Assembly: GCA_026120185.1 (NCBI GenBank)
Contig: JANUWF010001938.1
Location: 744,001 to 808,000 of the forward strand
Length of the DNA stretch: 64,000 nucleotides
Reading direction: 5' to 3'
From: Voacanga thouarsii
Taxonomy: Eukaryota; Streptophyta; Magnoliopsida; Gentianales; Apocynaceae
The translations under genes were made by a program, and so were the position numbers. The notes under the pieces were generated by a model. That model ran no database searches. It was not told where the DNA came from and saw nothing but the letters and a program-made list of their open reading frames with translations. Positions 54,340 through 64,000 of this stretch are shown piece by piece (positions within the stretch are counted from its first letter, which is position 1; every line of letters starts with the position of its first letter).

Positions 54340-57300
54340 ATGGACATATTTGATTATTTTTAAATCTCACTTTCAATAAATATTCACTAAGATGATTAAA
54401 CCACATGCGCCCAAATTGTTTCAGGTCATATAATGATTTCTACAACTTAATGGAGTAATTTTCACGAGGAAAATATTTATATGCTTCAGGCATGCGAAAT
54501 CCTTCGGAGGATTTTCATGTAAATATCATTTTCTAAATTTCCATACAAGTAAGCAGTGACAACATCTAATAGGCGCATATCTATCGTTTCATGCACTGCC
54601 AAACTGATAAGATATCGGAGTGTAATAGCATCAATAACAGGAGAATAAGTTTCATCATAATCAATAATTGGTCTTTGTGAAAAATCTTGAACTACTAACC
54701 GTGTTTTATATCGTACGATTTTATTATTTTCATTACGCTTTCGCACCAATATCCATTTGTAGTCAACAGGTTTTACACCTTTTGGTGTTCGGACTGCAGG
54801 TCCGGAGACTTCACGTTTTGTCAGTGTATTTAACTCTGATTAAATCGCATCTTTCTATTGTAGCCAATTTTTTCTATGCCGATATTCATCAACTGATATT
54901 AGTTCAGGATCATCATTAAACTGTGTAGCATCAAAATATATATTGTATGAAAATATATTATCAATAATTGTTTCTATCCGATTCCAACTTCTATCGAAAG
55001 TGGTATAATTGATAGAAATTTTAGTGTTACTTTCATCAACTTCTAACTCTTTGTTATCAGTTTTCTCCTGGCCATTATCATTCTTTTATTTAATATGATC
55101 ATTTGGATCATTTAATCATCTTTTCTTTCGAGAAATTTTATCTTTAAAATCAAGAGGTCAGCCACGCTTCTGACTTGCTTTTGACTCAACAGTTATAGGT
55201 ATAATCTTTTGTTCTGTTGAAACTTTAATTCGAATAGGAGTATTTATAACTGGAATATGCGATTTGTAACTCTTCTGGAGTCAACAAAAGCGTTTGGCAT
55301 TTGATTTACAATACTTTGCAAATGAATTATTTTTTGAACTTCAAGTTCACATGCGCTTGTGCGCGGATCAAGATAATTTAATGATATTGTCCAAGCAAGA
55401 TCTTTTTTATGCTGTTTATGTTCTCCCTTTAATTTAGGGAATAATGATTCATCAAAATGACAATCAGCAAATCTTACTGTGAATACATCTCCTGTCAGGG
55501 GTTTAACATACCTGATAATAGAGGGAGAATCATATCCAATGTATATCCCCTTTCTTCTTTGAGGGCCCATCTTTGTACGTTAGTTTGGTGCAATTGGAAT
55601 ATATACAGTACAACCAAAACTTCTTAAATGAGTAATATTTAGTTCTGAACCAAAAGTCAATTGTAAAGGAGAGAATTTATGATAATTAGTTGGTCTTATA
55701 CGTACAAGTGCTGCAGCATATAAAATAGCATGTCTCAAGGTAGATATTGAGAGATTTATTTTCATTAATAATGGTCTAATAATTAATTGTAATATTTTAA
55801 TAAAAGATTTAGCAAAACCATTTTGTGTATGAACATGAGTTACAGGATGTTCAATATTAATCCTAATTGATATGCAATATACATCAAAAGCATGTAATAA
55901 AAATTCACCAGCATTATCCAAACAGATATTTTTAATGTGATGATCGGGAAAGTATACTTGTAATTTAATTATTTGAGTAAGTAATTATTTGAGTAAGCAT
56001 TATCCAAACATTAATTATTTGAGTAAGTAATCTCGCAAACGCCAAGTTGCGAGTACATAATAAACATACATGTGACCATCGGGATGATGCACCAATTAAG
56101 ACCATAAAATATTTGAACGGCCCACATGGTGGACCAATAGGTCCACAAATGTCTTCGTGAATCCGTTCAAGAAATGTAGAACTTTCAACTTATACTTTTA
56201 CTAGTGATGGTCTAATAATTAATTTTCTTAAGGAACTTGCAGTACATGAGAATTTTTCTGATGCTAATATCTTTATGTTTCAAGGGATGACCATGTGTAT
56301 TCTCAATTATTCTTCTCATCATGGTAGATCTTGGATGACCCAACCGGTCACGCCAAATGTTAAAAGTAGTAGGATCAGTAAACTTCTGGTTTATGAGATA
56401 ATTAATTTCAATTGTACGTATTTTTGCAAAATATAGGCCAGTAGAAAAAGATGGCAGTTTTTCTAATACAGATTTTTTACCCAAATTAATTTGAGTAATA
56501 TAAAGATGTTCAATACTATTTTCCTCATTTGTTTCAATATGATACCTATTTTTGTGGATATCTTTAAAACTCAATAAATTTCTTCTGAATTTTGAGAAAA
56601 ATAGTGTTTTATCAATGGTAATTGTTGTTCATTCAGACAACAATATATTAGTTCTCCCGGAGTCTTCAATCACATTTGTATTACCATTTATAGTATAAAT
56701 ATTTATTTCTCCCATTTTGAGATAAGAAAAATATTTCTCATTTTTTAGTATGGTGTGTGCAGTTCCACTATCAATAATACATATATCATCATTAACAACA
56801 GCCATCTGAACAAAAATATATATATGCAAATGTAAATATTATTAGAATATAATGAAAATTCAAAAATATCAGAGTGAGGCATTAGTTCTTCTGGACACTG
56901 CCACCACCAATTAAATGGTCTATCCTACCGTCTAGGTGTTCGAAAAAATCAAATACATCCATATGGATAATATTAATATTAAGATCTTCAGGATCAATAT
57001 GATCATTCTCAATATCATTTACTGGATGTTGAGAAAATTTTGCTTCAATATTTTTATTTTTCTTTTCAGTGAAACTTGATATAATTCCACTAAATGCTTA
57101 GTCGTACGACAGTTACGCGACTAATGACCTTTCATGCCACATCTATAACACTTATCCTCATCATTTTCTTCCATTTCTTTTTCTTTTCCCTTATTATCTT
57201 TTCTGTTCCACTTCAGGTGGTCAGTATTTCTCACAACTTGATTATGACTGTGATAAGGGAAATATCGAGCGTGTCCATGACTATAACCACGACTACGGCC

Positions 57301-58333
57301 ACGGCCACGGTCACAACTACGACTATAACAATGGCTTTTGCTGAAGCTAACAACATTCACTTCTGGGAGTATTGTTGAGCCAGTTGGTCTGGTTTCATGA
57401 TTTTTCAATAATAACTCATTATTTTTATCTGCAATGAGGAGGGTAATAATTAAATTTGTAAATTTTGTATACCTTTTTTCTCGATATTGTTGTTGCAGGA
57501 CAATATCCGAGGTATAAAAGGTGGAGAATGTCTTCTCCAACATATCTTCATCAGTAACTTTTTCTCTGTATAATTTTAACTGATATGTAATTTTATACAT
57601 CACGGAGTTATATTCATTCACAGTTTTAAAATCTTGCAACCTCAGGTGCAATCATTCATACTGTGCAGTGGGTAATACGACCATCTTCAGGTGGTCAAAT
57701 CTTTCTTTTAAATTTACCCACAGGACATATGGATATTTTTTGGTAAGATATTCTATTTTCAAATTTTCGTCGAGATGATGACGAATAAAAATAAAAACTT
57801 TGGCCTTTTGTTATGCAGATGCACTATTGTTTTCTTAAATAATTTCACTAAGGCTTTCAGCATTTAGATGCATTTCTGCATCGAGAATCAATGACATATT
57901 ATTCTTTCCAGAAATATCAAGGGTTACAAATTCGAGTTTAGTAGGATTAGTCATAGAGATTAATAAATACGTACATGTCTTCTGATTTTAACAGATACTC
58001 GTGCTTTAGTCTTCTGGCTTTTATAACGGCAAAGACTCGTACTGATAACGTGTTATGAAATTGGTAGGGTTAGAATAAAATCTACACACTAAGAAATCTC
58101 TAATTATTCTTTGCACAAAAATTTTTCAAATTTCTCTCTTTCTTTCTCTCACAATTTTTTCACAAAATGATGGTACATTTTAAGGTTGGAGAATAGCTTT
58201 ATTTATAAAGTTCTTATTTAATGGAATACATCATCTTCCACTAATATGAATTAGTAGTGTCTCCACCAAATGATGAACATTCACATCATTTCATAATTAG
58301 TGAAACTTACACTAATTCAACAAATTCACAACA
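54340..58333 (-). mobile_element. Ty1-copia element 2, minus strand, 3' truncated
   Basis: Read on the minus strand: 5' LTR 58333-58051, primer-binding block CGTTATCAGTACGAG, gag (to about 57121, with basic GR-rich run and knuckle CYRCGMKGH), protease start (IIDSGTAHTIL), gag pre-integrase and integrase pieces (to about 55244), and the first part of reverse transcriptase (54486-54749). It breaks near 54340 inside reverse transcriptase, so RNase H and the 3' LTR are missing. Many frameshifts and stops are present. It is the same family as elements 1 and 3. Confidence 0.88.
58051..58333 (-). repeat. Copia element 2, 5' LTR, 283 bp
   Basis: On the minus strand it starts TGTTGTGAATTTG and ends TTTCATAACA, with TG...CA ends. 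The primer-binding block CGTTATCAGTACGAG follows at once. No 3' partner exists. Confidence 0.8.
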
Positions 58334-58420
58334 TTCATCACTTTGTTTGCAATTGTTTTTATGTATAACCAGTTTCTTAAACTTTCATGTTATTCAATAA
58401 ATTTCATTATTTTAACTCAA

Positions 58421-58433
58421 CCCCCCCCCCCCC
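58421..58433. repeat. Poly-C run (13 C)
   Basis: Thirteen consecutive C residues at the left side of the P450 fragment, near a breakpoint. It may mark an assembly-prone homopolymer or an end-joining scar. Confidence 0.9.
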
Positions 58434-58539
58434 TCCCTCTGTTGAGAGCACGACTCGACTTTTTCAGTGGCAGATTAACATCTTCCATTATGACTTTATC
58501 TTCTTCTTTCAGATGCCTAGAGAAATTACCTTCATCTTC

Positions 58540-59200
58540 TATCAATTTGAGTATCGGCAAGTAACCTGCAAAATTAGGGGAGCTAACAAATTTCATCAAT
58601 CCCCTTACAATCTCCTCGAGTTCTTGAGATGAATTGGCACCGTAATTAGCAAAATCAACCGAAAAGAGAGTGGTTGATTTTAAGTTCAGGGATGTTTTAA
58701 AGGCAGCATCACCAATATTTACAGCAACCCTGCTAGCACTGCAACTATGTAAATAATCACACAATCCTTGAATCTTTTGTTGGCGAAGGCCTTGATCGGC
58801 ATCAAGTCTTTTGCCGCAAACATTTGTTATCCGATTATCTTACGGAGATTCCCCAATTGGATTGAAGCCGGCATCCAGAGCGACAGAGACCTTGTGGTGA
58901 TCAAGCAAACAGAACGACCGGGACACTTCGACTCGAGAAAACTTGGTCATGTTTTTGTAGCACTTCTTTTGCGATCGTGGGAGATGAAAGGACTATTGTT
59001 ATTTTGCTCCCCGACTTAAGGGACATAAGAGGGCCATAAGTTTCGGCAAGTTTAGCTAGTGATTGATGCGGCTTTTGCCCGAGTTGAAGGATGTTACCGA
59101 CGACTGGAAAGAATAAGGCACCGGAGGAAGTCTGGCTAGTCTCCGGGAGATCAAGGTTGATGTGAGGATGTTATTGAGCCTTCCCAACTTTTCCTCACTC
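58540..59200 (-). pseudogene. CYP76-like P450, copy C, exon 1 fragment
   Basis: This minus-strand piece aligns with part of exon 1 of copies A and B (NIGDAAFKTSLNL, FANYGANSSQELEEIVRGLM, YLPILKLI). An internal deletion at about 59178 removes the start codon and membrane anchor but keeps the leader beyond. Frameshifts lie near 58790-58850. Homology stops at LKLI near 58540, where a different open sequence (EDEGNFSRHLKEEDK) is fused in frame to about 58440. No exon 2 is present. The fragment lies between the two head-to-head Copia elements. Confidence 0.85.
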
Positions 59201-59368
59201 AAAATCCTGGTCTATCTTAAGACCAACTCTAATGGATTGCACTATTACAGTTTCATCTACACATTTTTAATAAATTTTGAGTATATCCCTATTATACATT
59301 ATTTATTCTATTCCTCATAACTCTCCACTCTAATCATACAATTTTATAAATCATTACAAATACAGTTC
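59201..59368. other. Spacer before Copia element 3
   Basis: A short AT-rich stretch with no gene; AGTTC (59364-59368) would be the left target duplication of element 3. Confidence 0.5.
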
Positions 59369-59725
59369 TGTTATGAATTATTGGAATCTCCATTAATTAG
59401 TGGAGGCTCCACTAATTATGGATTTATGTGAATTATTAGAAGATTTTTATGGATGTCCACCATTTAGTGGAGACACCATTAATTGAAGATGATGTATGCC
59501 ATGATGTATTTCACTAATTAGAGCTCTATAAATAGAGCTATTCTCTAAGCTTGTAATAGACCATCATTTTGTGAAAGAAAGATTAGTGAAAGAAAGATTA
59601 GAGAAAGAATTGTGAGAGAAAGAAAGAAAGAAGTTTGAAGAGAAATTCTTGTGCAAAGAATAGTTAGAATTTTCTTAGTGTGTAGTGTGTAGATTTTATT
59701 CTAACACTACCCTAATTTTATAACA
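59369..59725 (+). repeat. Copia element 3, 5' LTR, 357 bp
   Basis: It starts TGTTATGAATTATTGG and ends AATTTTATAACA. It contains TAGAGCTCTATAAATAGAG, a likely TATA region, and a purine-rich GAAAGAAAGATTAGTGAAAG repeat downstream. Confidence 0.85.
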
Positions 59726-59740
59726 CGTTATCAGCACGAG
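59726..59740 (+). other. Copia primer-binding block
   Basis: CGTTATCAGCACGAG directly follows the LTR end and is conserved (one change) in element 2. It differs from the TGGTATCAGAG site of the gypsy element, so another tRNA or an internal tRNA segment is likely the primer. Confidence 0.6.
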
Positions 59741-59826
59741 TCTCTACCGGTACAAAAGCCAGAAGACTAAGCACGAGTTTCTGCCGTTACCAAAACCAGA
59801 AGACAGGTACGCATTTATTGATCTCT

Positions 59827-60889
59827 ATGGCTAACATCGCAAAACTCGAATTTGTAGCCCTTGATATTTCTGGAACAAATTATATGTCATGGGTTCTCGA
59901 TGCGTAAATGCATCTAAATGCTCGAAGGCCTTAGTGAAACTATTCAAGCAAATAATAGTGCATCCGCACAACACAAGGCTAAAGCTTTGATTTTTATTCG
60001 TCGTCATCTCGATGAAAATTTGAAAATGGAATATCTTACCGAAAAAGATCCATATGGCCTGTGGGTAAATTTAAAAGAAAGATTTGACCACTCGAAGATG
60101 GTCGTACTACCTACTCGCACGGTATGAATGATTGCACCCGAGGTTGCAAGATTTTAAAACCGTGAATGAATATAGCTCCGCAATGTATAAAATTACATCT
60201 CAATTAAAATTATGCGGAGAAAAAGTGATCGATGAAGATATGTTGGAGAAGACATTCTCCACCTTTCATGCCTCGAATATTGTCCTGCAGACAACAATAT
60301 CGAGAAAAGGGGTATACAAAATTTACAGATTTAATTATCGCCCTCCTCATTGCGAGAGAAAAATAATGAGTTATTATTGAGAAATCATGAAGCCGGATCA
60401 ATCGGCTCTACAAAGACTCCCGAAGTGAATGCTGTTGGCTCCAGCAGAAGCCATCGTTATAGTCGTGGTCGTAGCCGTGGCCGTGGCCGTGGTCGTGGTT
60501 ATGGTCGTAGTCACGCTCGATATTTCCCTTATCACAATTATAATCAAACTGTGAGAAATCCTGGCCACCTGAAGTGGAACAGAAAAGATCAAAAGGGAAA
60601 AGAAAAAGAAATTGAAGAAAAGTATGAAGATATATGTTATAGATGTGGCATGAAAGGTCATTAGTCACGAAACTGTCGTACGGCTAAGCATTTAGTTGAA
60701 TTGTATCAAGCTTCATTGAAAAATAAAACTGTGGAAGCAAATTTTTCTCAACATCCAATAAATAATGTTGAGGATAACGATAGTGATCCTGAAGATCTTA
60801 ATATCAATATTACCCATATGGATGTATCGGATTTTTTTGAACACCCAGACGGTAGGATAGACCATTTAATTGGTGATGGCAGTGTCTAA
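59827..60889 (+). pseudogene. Copia element 3 gag, broken
   Basis: It starts at ATG 59827 (ANIAKLEFVALDISGTNYMS, typical Copia gag start). It meets TAA at 59905-59907 and continues in other frames: LHPRLQDFKTVNEY-type region at 60132-60290, a GR-rich basic run (RGRSRGRGRGRGYGR), the zinc knuckle start CYRCGMKGH with TAG at 60662-60664 replacing the residue after His, and a tail to TAA near 60887. The expected role is capsid formation and RNA packaging. At least two nonsense codons and two frameshifts prevent it. Confidence 0.85.
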
Positions 60890-60980
60890 AAGAACTAAAG
60901 CCTCACCCCGATATTTTTGTATTTTCATTTTCATTCTATTCTAATAATATTTACGTTTACATATATATATTTGTGTTCGG

Positions 60981-63900
60981 ATGGTCGTTGTTAATGATGA
61001 TATATGCATTATTGATAGTGGAACTACACACACCATACTAAAAAATGAGAAATATTTTTCTGATCTCAAAATGGGAGAAATAAATATTTATACGATAAAC
61101 GGTAGTGCAAATGTAATTGAGGGCTCCGGAAGAGCTAGTATATTGTTGCCTAAAGGAACAACAATTATTATTGATAAGGCACTATTTTCCTCAAAATCCG
61201 GAAGAAATTTATTGAGTTTTAAAGATATCCGCAGAAATGGGTATCATGTTGAAACAAATGAGGAAAATGGGATTGAGCATCTTTTTATTACTCAAATGCA
61301 TTTGGGTAAGAAATCGGTATTAGAAAAACTGCCGTCTTTTTCTACTGGTCTATATTTTGTAAAAATACGTACAATTGAAATTCATCATCTAGTAAACCAG
61401 AAGTTTACTGATCCTATTACTTTTAGCATTTGGCATGACCGGTTGGGTCATCCGAGATCTACCATGATGAGAAGAATCATTGAGAATACACATGGTCATC
61501 CTTTAAAAAATAAAAGGATATTAACATCGAAAAATTCGCATGTACTCGCATGTTCCCTAGGAAAATTAATTGTTAAACCATCACCGATAAAAGTAGGAGC
61601 TGAAAGTCCTACATTTCTCGAACGGATTCACGGAGATATTTGTGGACCTATTGATCCACCATGTGGACCGTTCAAATATTTTATGGTCTTAATTGATGCA
61701 TCATCCCGATGGTCACATGTATGTTTATTATCTACTCGCAACCTGGCGTTTGCGAGATTACTTGCTCAAATAATTAAATTACGAGCACAATTTCCGGACC
61801 ATCACATTAAAAATATCCGTTTGGATAATGCTGGTGAATTTTCATCACATGCTTTTAATGCATATTGCATGTCAATTGGGATTAATGATGAACATCCTAT
61901 AGCTCGTGTTCACACACAGAATGGTCTTGCTGAATCTTTGATTAAACGATTACAATTAATTGCTAGACCATTATTAATGAAAACAAATCTCCCAACATCT
62001 ACCTGGGGACATGCTATTCTACATACTGCAACACTTGTACGTATAAGACCGACTAGTTATCATAAATTCTCTCCTTTGCAATTGGCTTTTGGGTCGAACC
62101 AAATATTGCTCATTTAAGAATTTTTGGGTGTCTTAGTATATATTCCAATTGCACCAAACCAACGTACAAAGATGGGTCCTCAAAGAAGAAAGGGGATATA
62201 CGTTGGATATGATTCTCCCTCTATTATCGGGTATGTTGAACCCCCGACAGGAGATGTATTCACGACGAAGATTTGCCGATTGTCATTTTGATGAATCATT
62301 ATTCCCTAAATTAGGGGAGAACCAAAACAAGCATAAAAAGGATCTTGCTTGGACAACATCATTAAATTATCTTGATCCGCGTACAAGCGCATGTGAACTT
62401 GAAGTTCAAAAGATAATTCATTTGCAAAGCATTGCAAATCAAATGCCGACGCTTTTGTTGACTCCGGAAGAGTTACAAAATCGCATATTCCAGACTATAA
62501 ATGCTCCTATTCGAATTGAAGTTCCAGTAGAACAAAATAGTATACCTATAGTCGCTAAGTCAAAAACACGCCGAAGCGTGGCCGACCTCTTGGTTCTAAA
62601 GATAAAAATCCTCGAAAGAAAAGAGGATTAAATGATCCGGAAGATCATATTGAAGAAAAGAATGATAAAGACCAAGAGAGAACCGATGACAAAGAACCGT
62701 AAGTTGATGAAAGTAATACTGAAATTTCTATCAATTATACCACTTCCGGTAGAAGTTGGAATCGGATAGAAACTGTTATTGATAATATATTTGCATACAA
62801 TATATCTCTTGATGTTACACAGGATAATGATGATCCCGAACCAATATCGATTGATGAATGTCGGCATAGAAAAGATTGGTCGCAATGGAAAGATGCGATT
62901 CAATCGGAGTTAAATGCACCGGCAAAACGTGAAGTCTTCGGACTGCAGTCCGAACACCATAAGGTGTAAAACCTGTTGGCTACAAATGGATATTTGTGCG
63001 AAAGCGCAATGAAAAGAGTGAAATCGTTCGATATAAAGCGCGATTAGTAGCCCAAGGTTTTTCACAAAGACCAGGTATTGATTATGATGAAACTTATTCT
63101 CCTATTGTTGATGCTATTACACTCCGATATCTTATCGGTTTGGCAAGTACATGAAAAGATAGATATGCGCCTATTAGATGTTGTCACTCGCTTACTTGTA
63201 TGGAAATTTAGAAAATGATGTTTACATGAAAATCCTCGAAGGATTTCATATGCTCGAAGCATATAAACATTATCCTCGTGAAAATTACTCCATCAAGTTG
63301 CAGAAATCATTATATGGCCTGAAGCAATCTGGGCGCATGTGGTTCACACGTCTTAGTGAATATTTATTGAAAGCGGGATTTAAAAATGACCAGGTATGTC
63401 CGTGTGTTTTTATTAAGAAATCTGGTTCTAAATTTGTGATATTATCTATATATGTTGATGATATTAATCTTATTGAAACTCCTGAAGAGCTCCAAGAAAC
63501 AATTGATTATTTAAAAAGAGAATTCGAAATCAAAGATTTTGGTAAAACCAAATTTTGCCTTGATTTATAAATTGAACATTTGGAGAGTGGAACATTTATT
63601 CATCAATCAACATATACAGCAAAAGTGCTAAAAAGATTTTACATGGACAAAGCACATCCATTGAGTATTCCAATGATCGTCCGATCATTAAATGTGGATA
63701 AAGATCCTTTTCGACCTCAAGAAAATGATGAAGAACTCATTGGTCCTGAAGTACCATATCTCAAGTGCAATTGGTGCATTGATGTATCTTGCTAATAACA
63801 CACGGCCCGATATTGCTTTCGCTGTCAATTTATTAGCAAGATTTAGTTCTTCACCAACACGACGACATTGGAATGGAATTAAACAAGTCCTTCGATATCT

Positions 63901-64000
63901 CCAAGGTACAATTGATCTCGGATTATTTTATTCAAATAAAACCAGTCCAACATTGATAGGTTATGCGAGATGTCTGGTTATTTATCCGATCCACATAAAG
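60981..64000 (+). pseudogene. Copia element 3 pol (protease-integrase-RT-RNase H), broken
   Basis: 60981-62117 is open for 378 codons: protease triad in CIIDSGTTHTIL, gag pre-integrase region (WHDRLGHPRSTMMRR), and integrase core with Asp in HGDICGP, Asp in RLDNAGEF and Glu in HTQNGLAESLIK. Frame changes near 62100 and 62270 follow, then stops near 62630 and 62700. Reverse transcriptase resumes at about 62980 (VARKRNE-type region shifted), with LYGLKQSGRMW and the catalytic YVDD near 63450 (IYVDDINLIE). TAA lies near 63568, and RNase H continues past the window. All catalytic motifs are visible, but the frame is interrupted, so the protein is not made as one polyprotein. Confidence 0.88.

Larger units (their letters stand above)
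59369..64000 (+). mobile_element. Ty1-copia element 3, plus strand, runs off the window
   Basis: 5' LTR 59369-59725, primer-binding block from 59726, gag 59827-60889, then pol from 60981: protease, integrase, reverse transcriptase and the start of RNase H, in the Ty1-copia order (integrase before reverse transcriptase). It is the most complete of the three relatives and carries the fewest breaks, so it is probably the youngest. The 3' LTR lies beyond 64000, so LTR divergence cannot be measured here. Confidence 0.92.

Noticed and set aside
1..64000. CRISPR array, bacterial operon or riboswitch
   Set aside because: The repeats seen are transposon subterminal repeats, LTRs and microsatellites. 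Introns and plant gene families show this is plant nuclear DNA.

Overview
The window looks like nuclear DNA from a flowering plant, probably a eudicot. It is very AT-rich and dominated by transposons. Its genes have introns (a CYP76-type cytochrome P450, a plastid-type rhodanese, a J-protein), and its mobile elements belong to plant families (CACTA/Spm, Ty1-copia, Ty3-gypsy, hAT-like, MITEs, LINE-like). I cannot name the species. Only the two F-box genes look intact; every other gene-like region carries stops, frameshifts, truncations or insertions.

Layout. 1-5665: AT-rich intergenic DNA with small repeats and MITE-like elements. 5666-14040 ('unit A'): a CYP76-like P450 (-) with one nonsense codon, a rhodanese STR9-like pseudogene (+) and an intact F-box gene (-). 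14041-20060: intergenic DNA plus remnants of one gypsy-type family in both orientations, so that LTR copies face each other. 20061-31119: an 11-kb CACTA transposon with CACTA termini, dense GCGACGG/GCTACGG subterminal repeats, a C-rich tract, a tnpD-like transposase pseudogene and a tnpA-like pseudogene. 31164-48083 ('unit B'): a second copy of P450-STR9-F-box in the same order and orientation, expanded by a MITE inside the P450, a hAT-like element, a LINE-like retroposon with a 17-bp target duplication, and a Copia element in the first recognisable STR9 intron. 48084-54340: truncated pieces of unrelated genes (DnaJ-16-like, EMB514-like, calreticulin-like) and a third, inverted piece of the F-box upstream region. 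54340-64000: two Copia elements head to head, (-) then (+), on either side of a third, 5'-only P450 fragment; the second runs off the window end.

How the parts fit. Units A and B are a segmental duplication. Comparing them dates and bounds later insertions and deletions: A shows the empty sites for the MITE and Copia in B, and B has lost about 1.1 kb containing the last STR9 exon. The F-box gene is the only member still open in both copies. I found no convincing new biochemical system. The most interesting points are the F-box ORFs kept open beside decaying partners, the paired regulatory-looking repeat modules inside the CACTA element, the single-nonsense P450, and the inverted transposon pairs that could make hairpin RNA.
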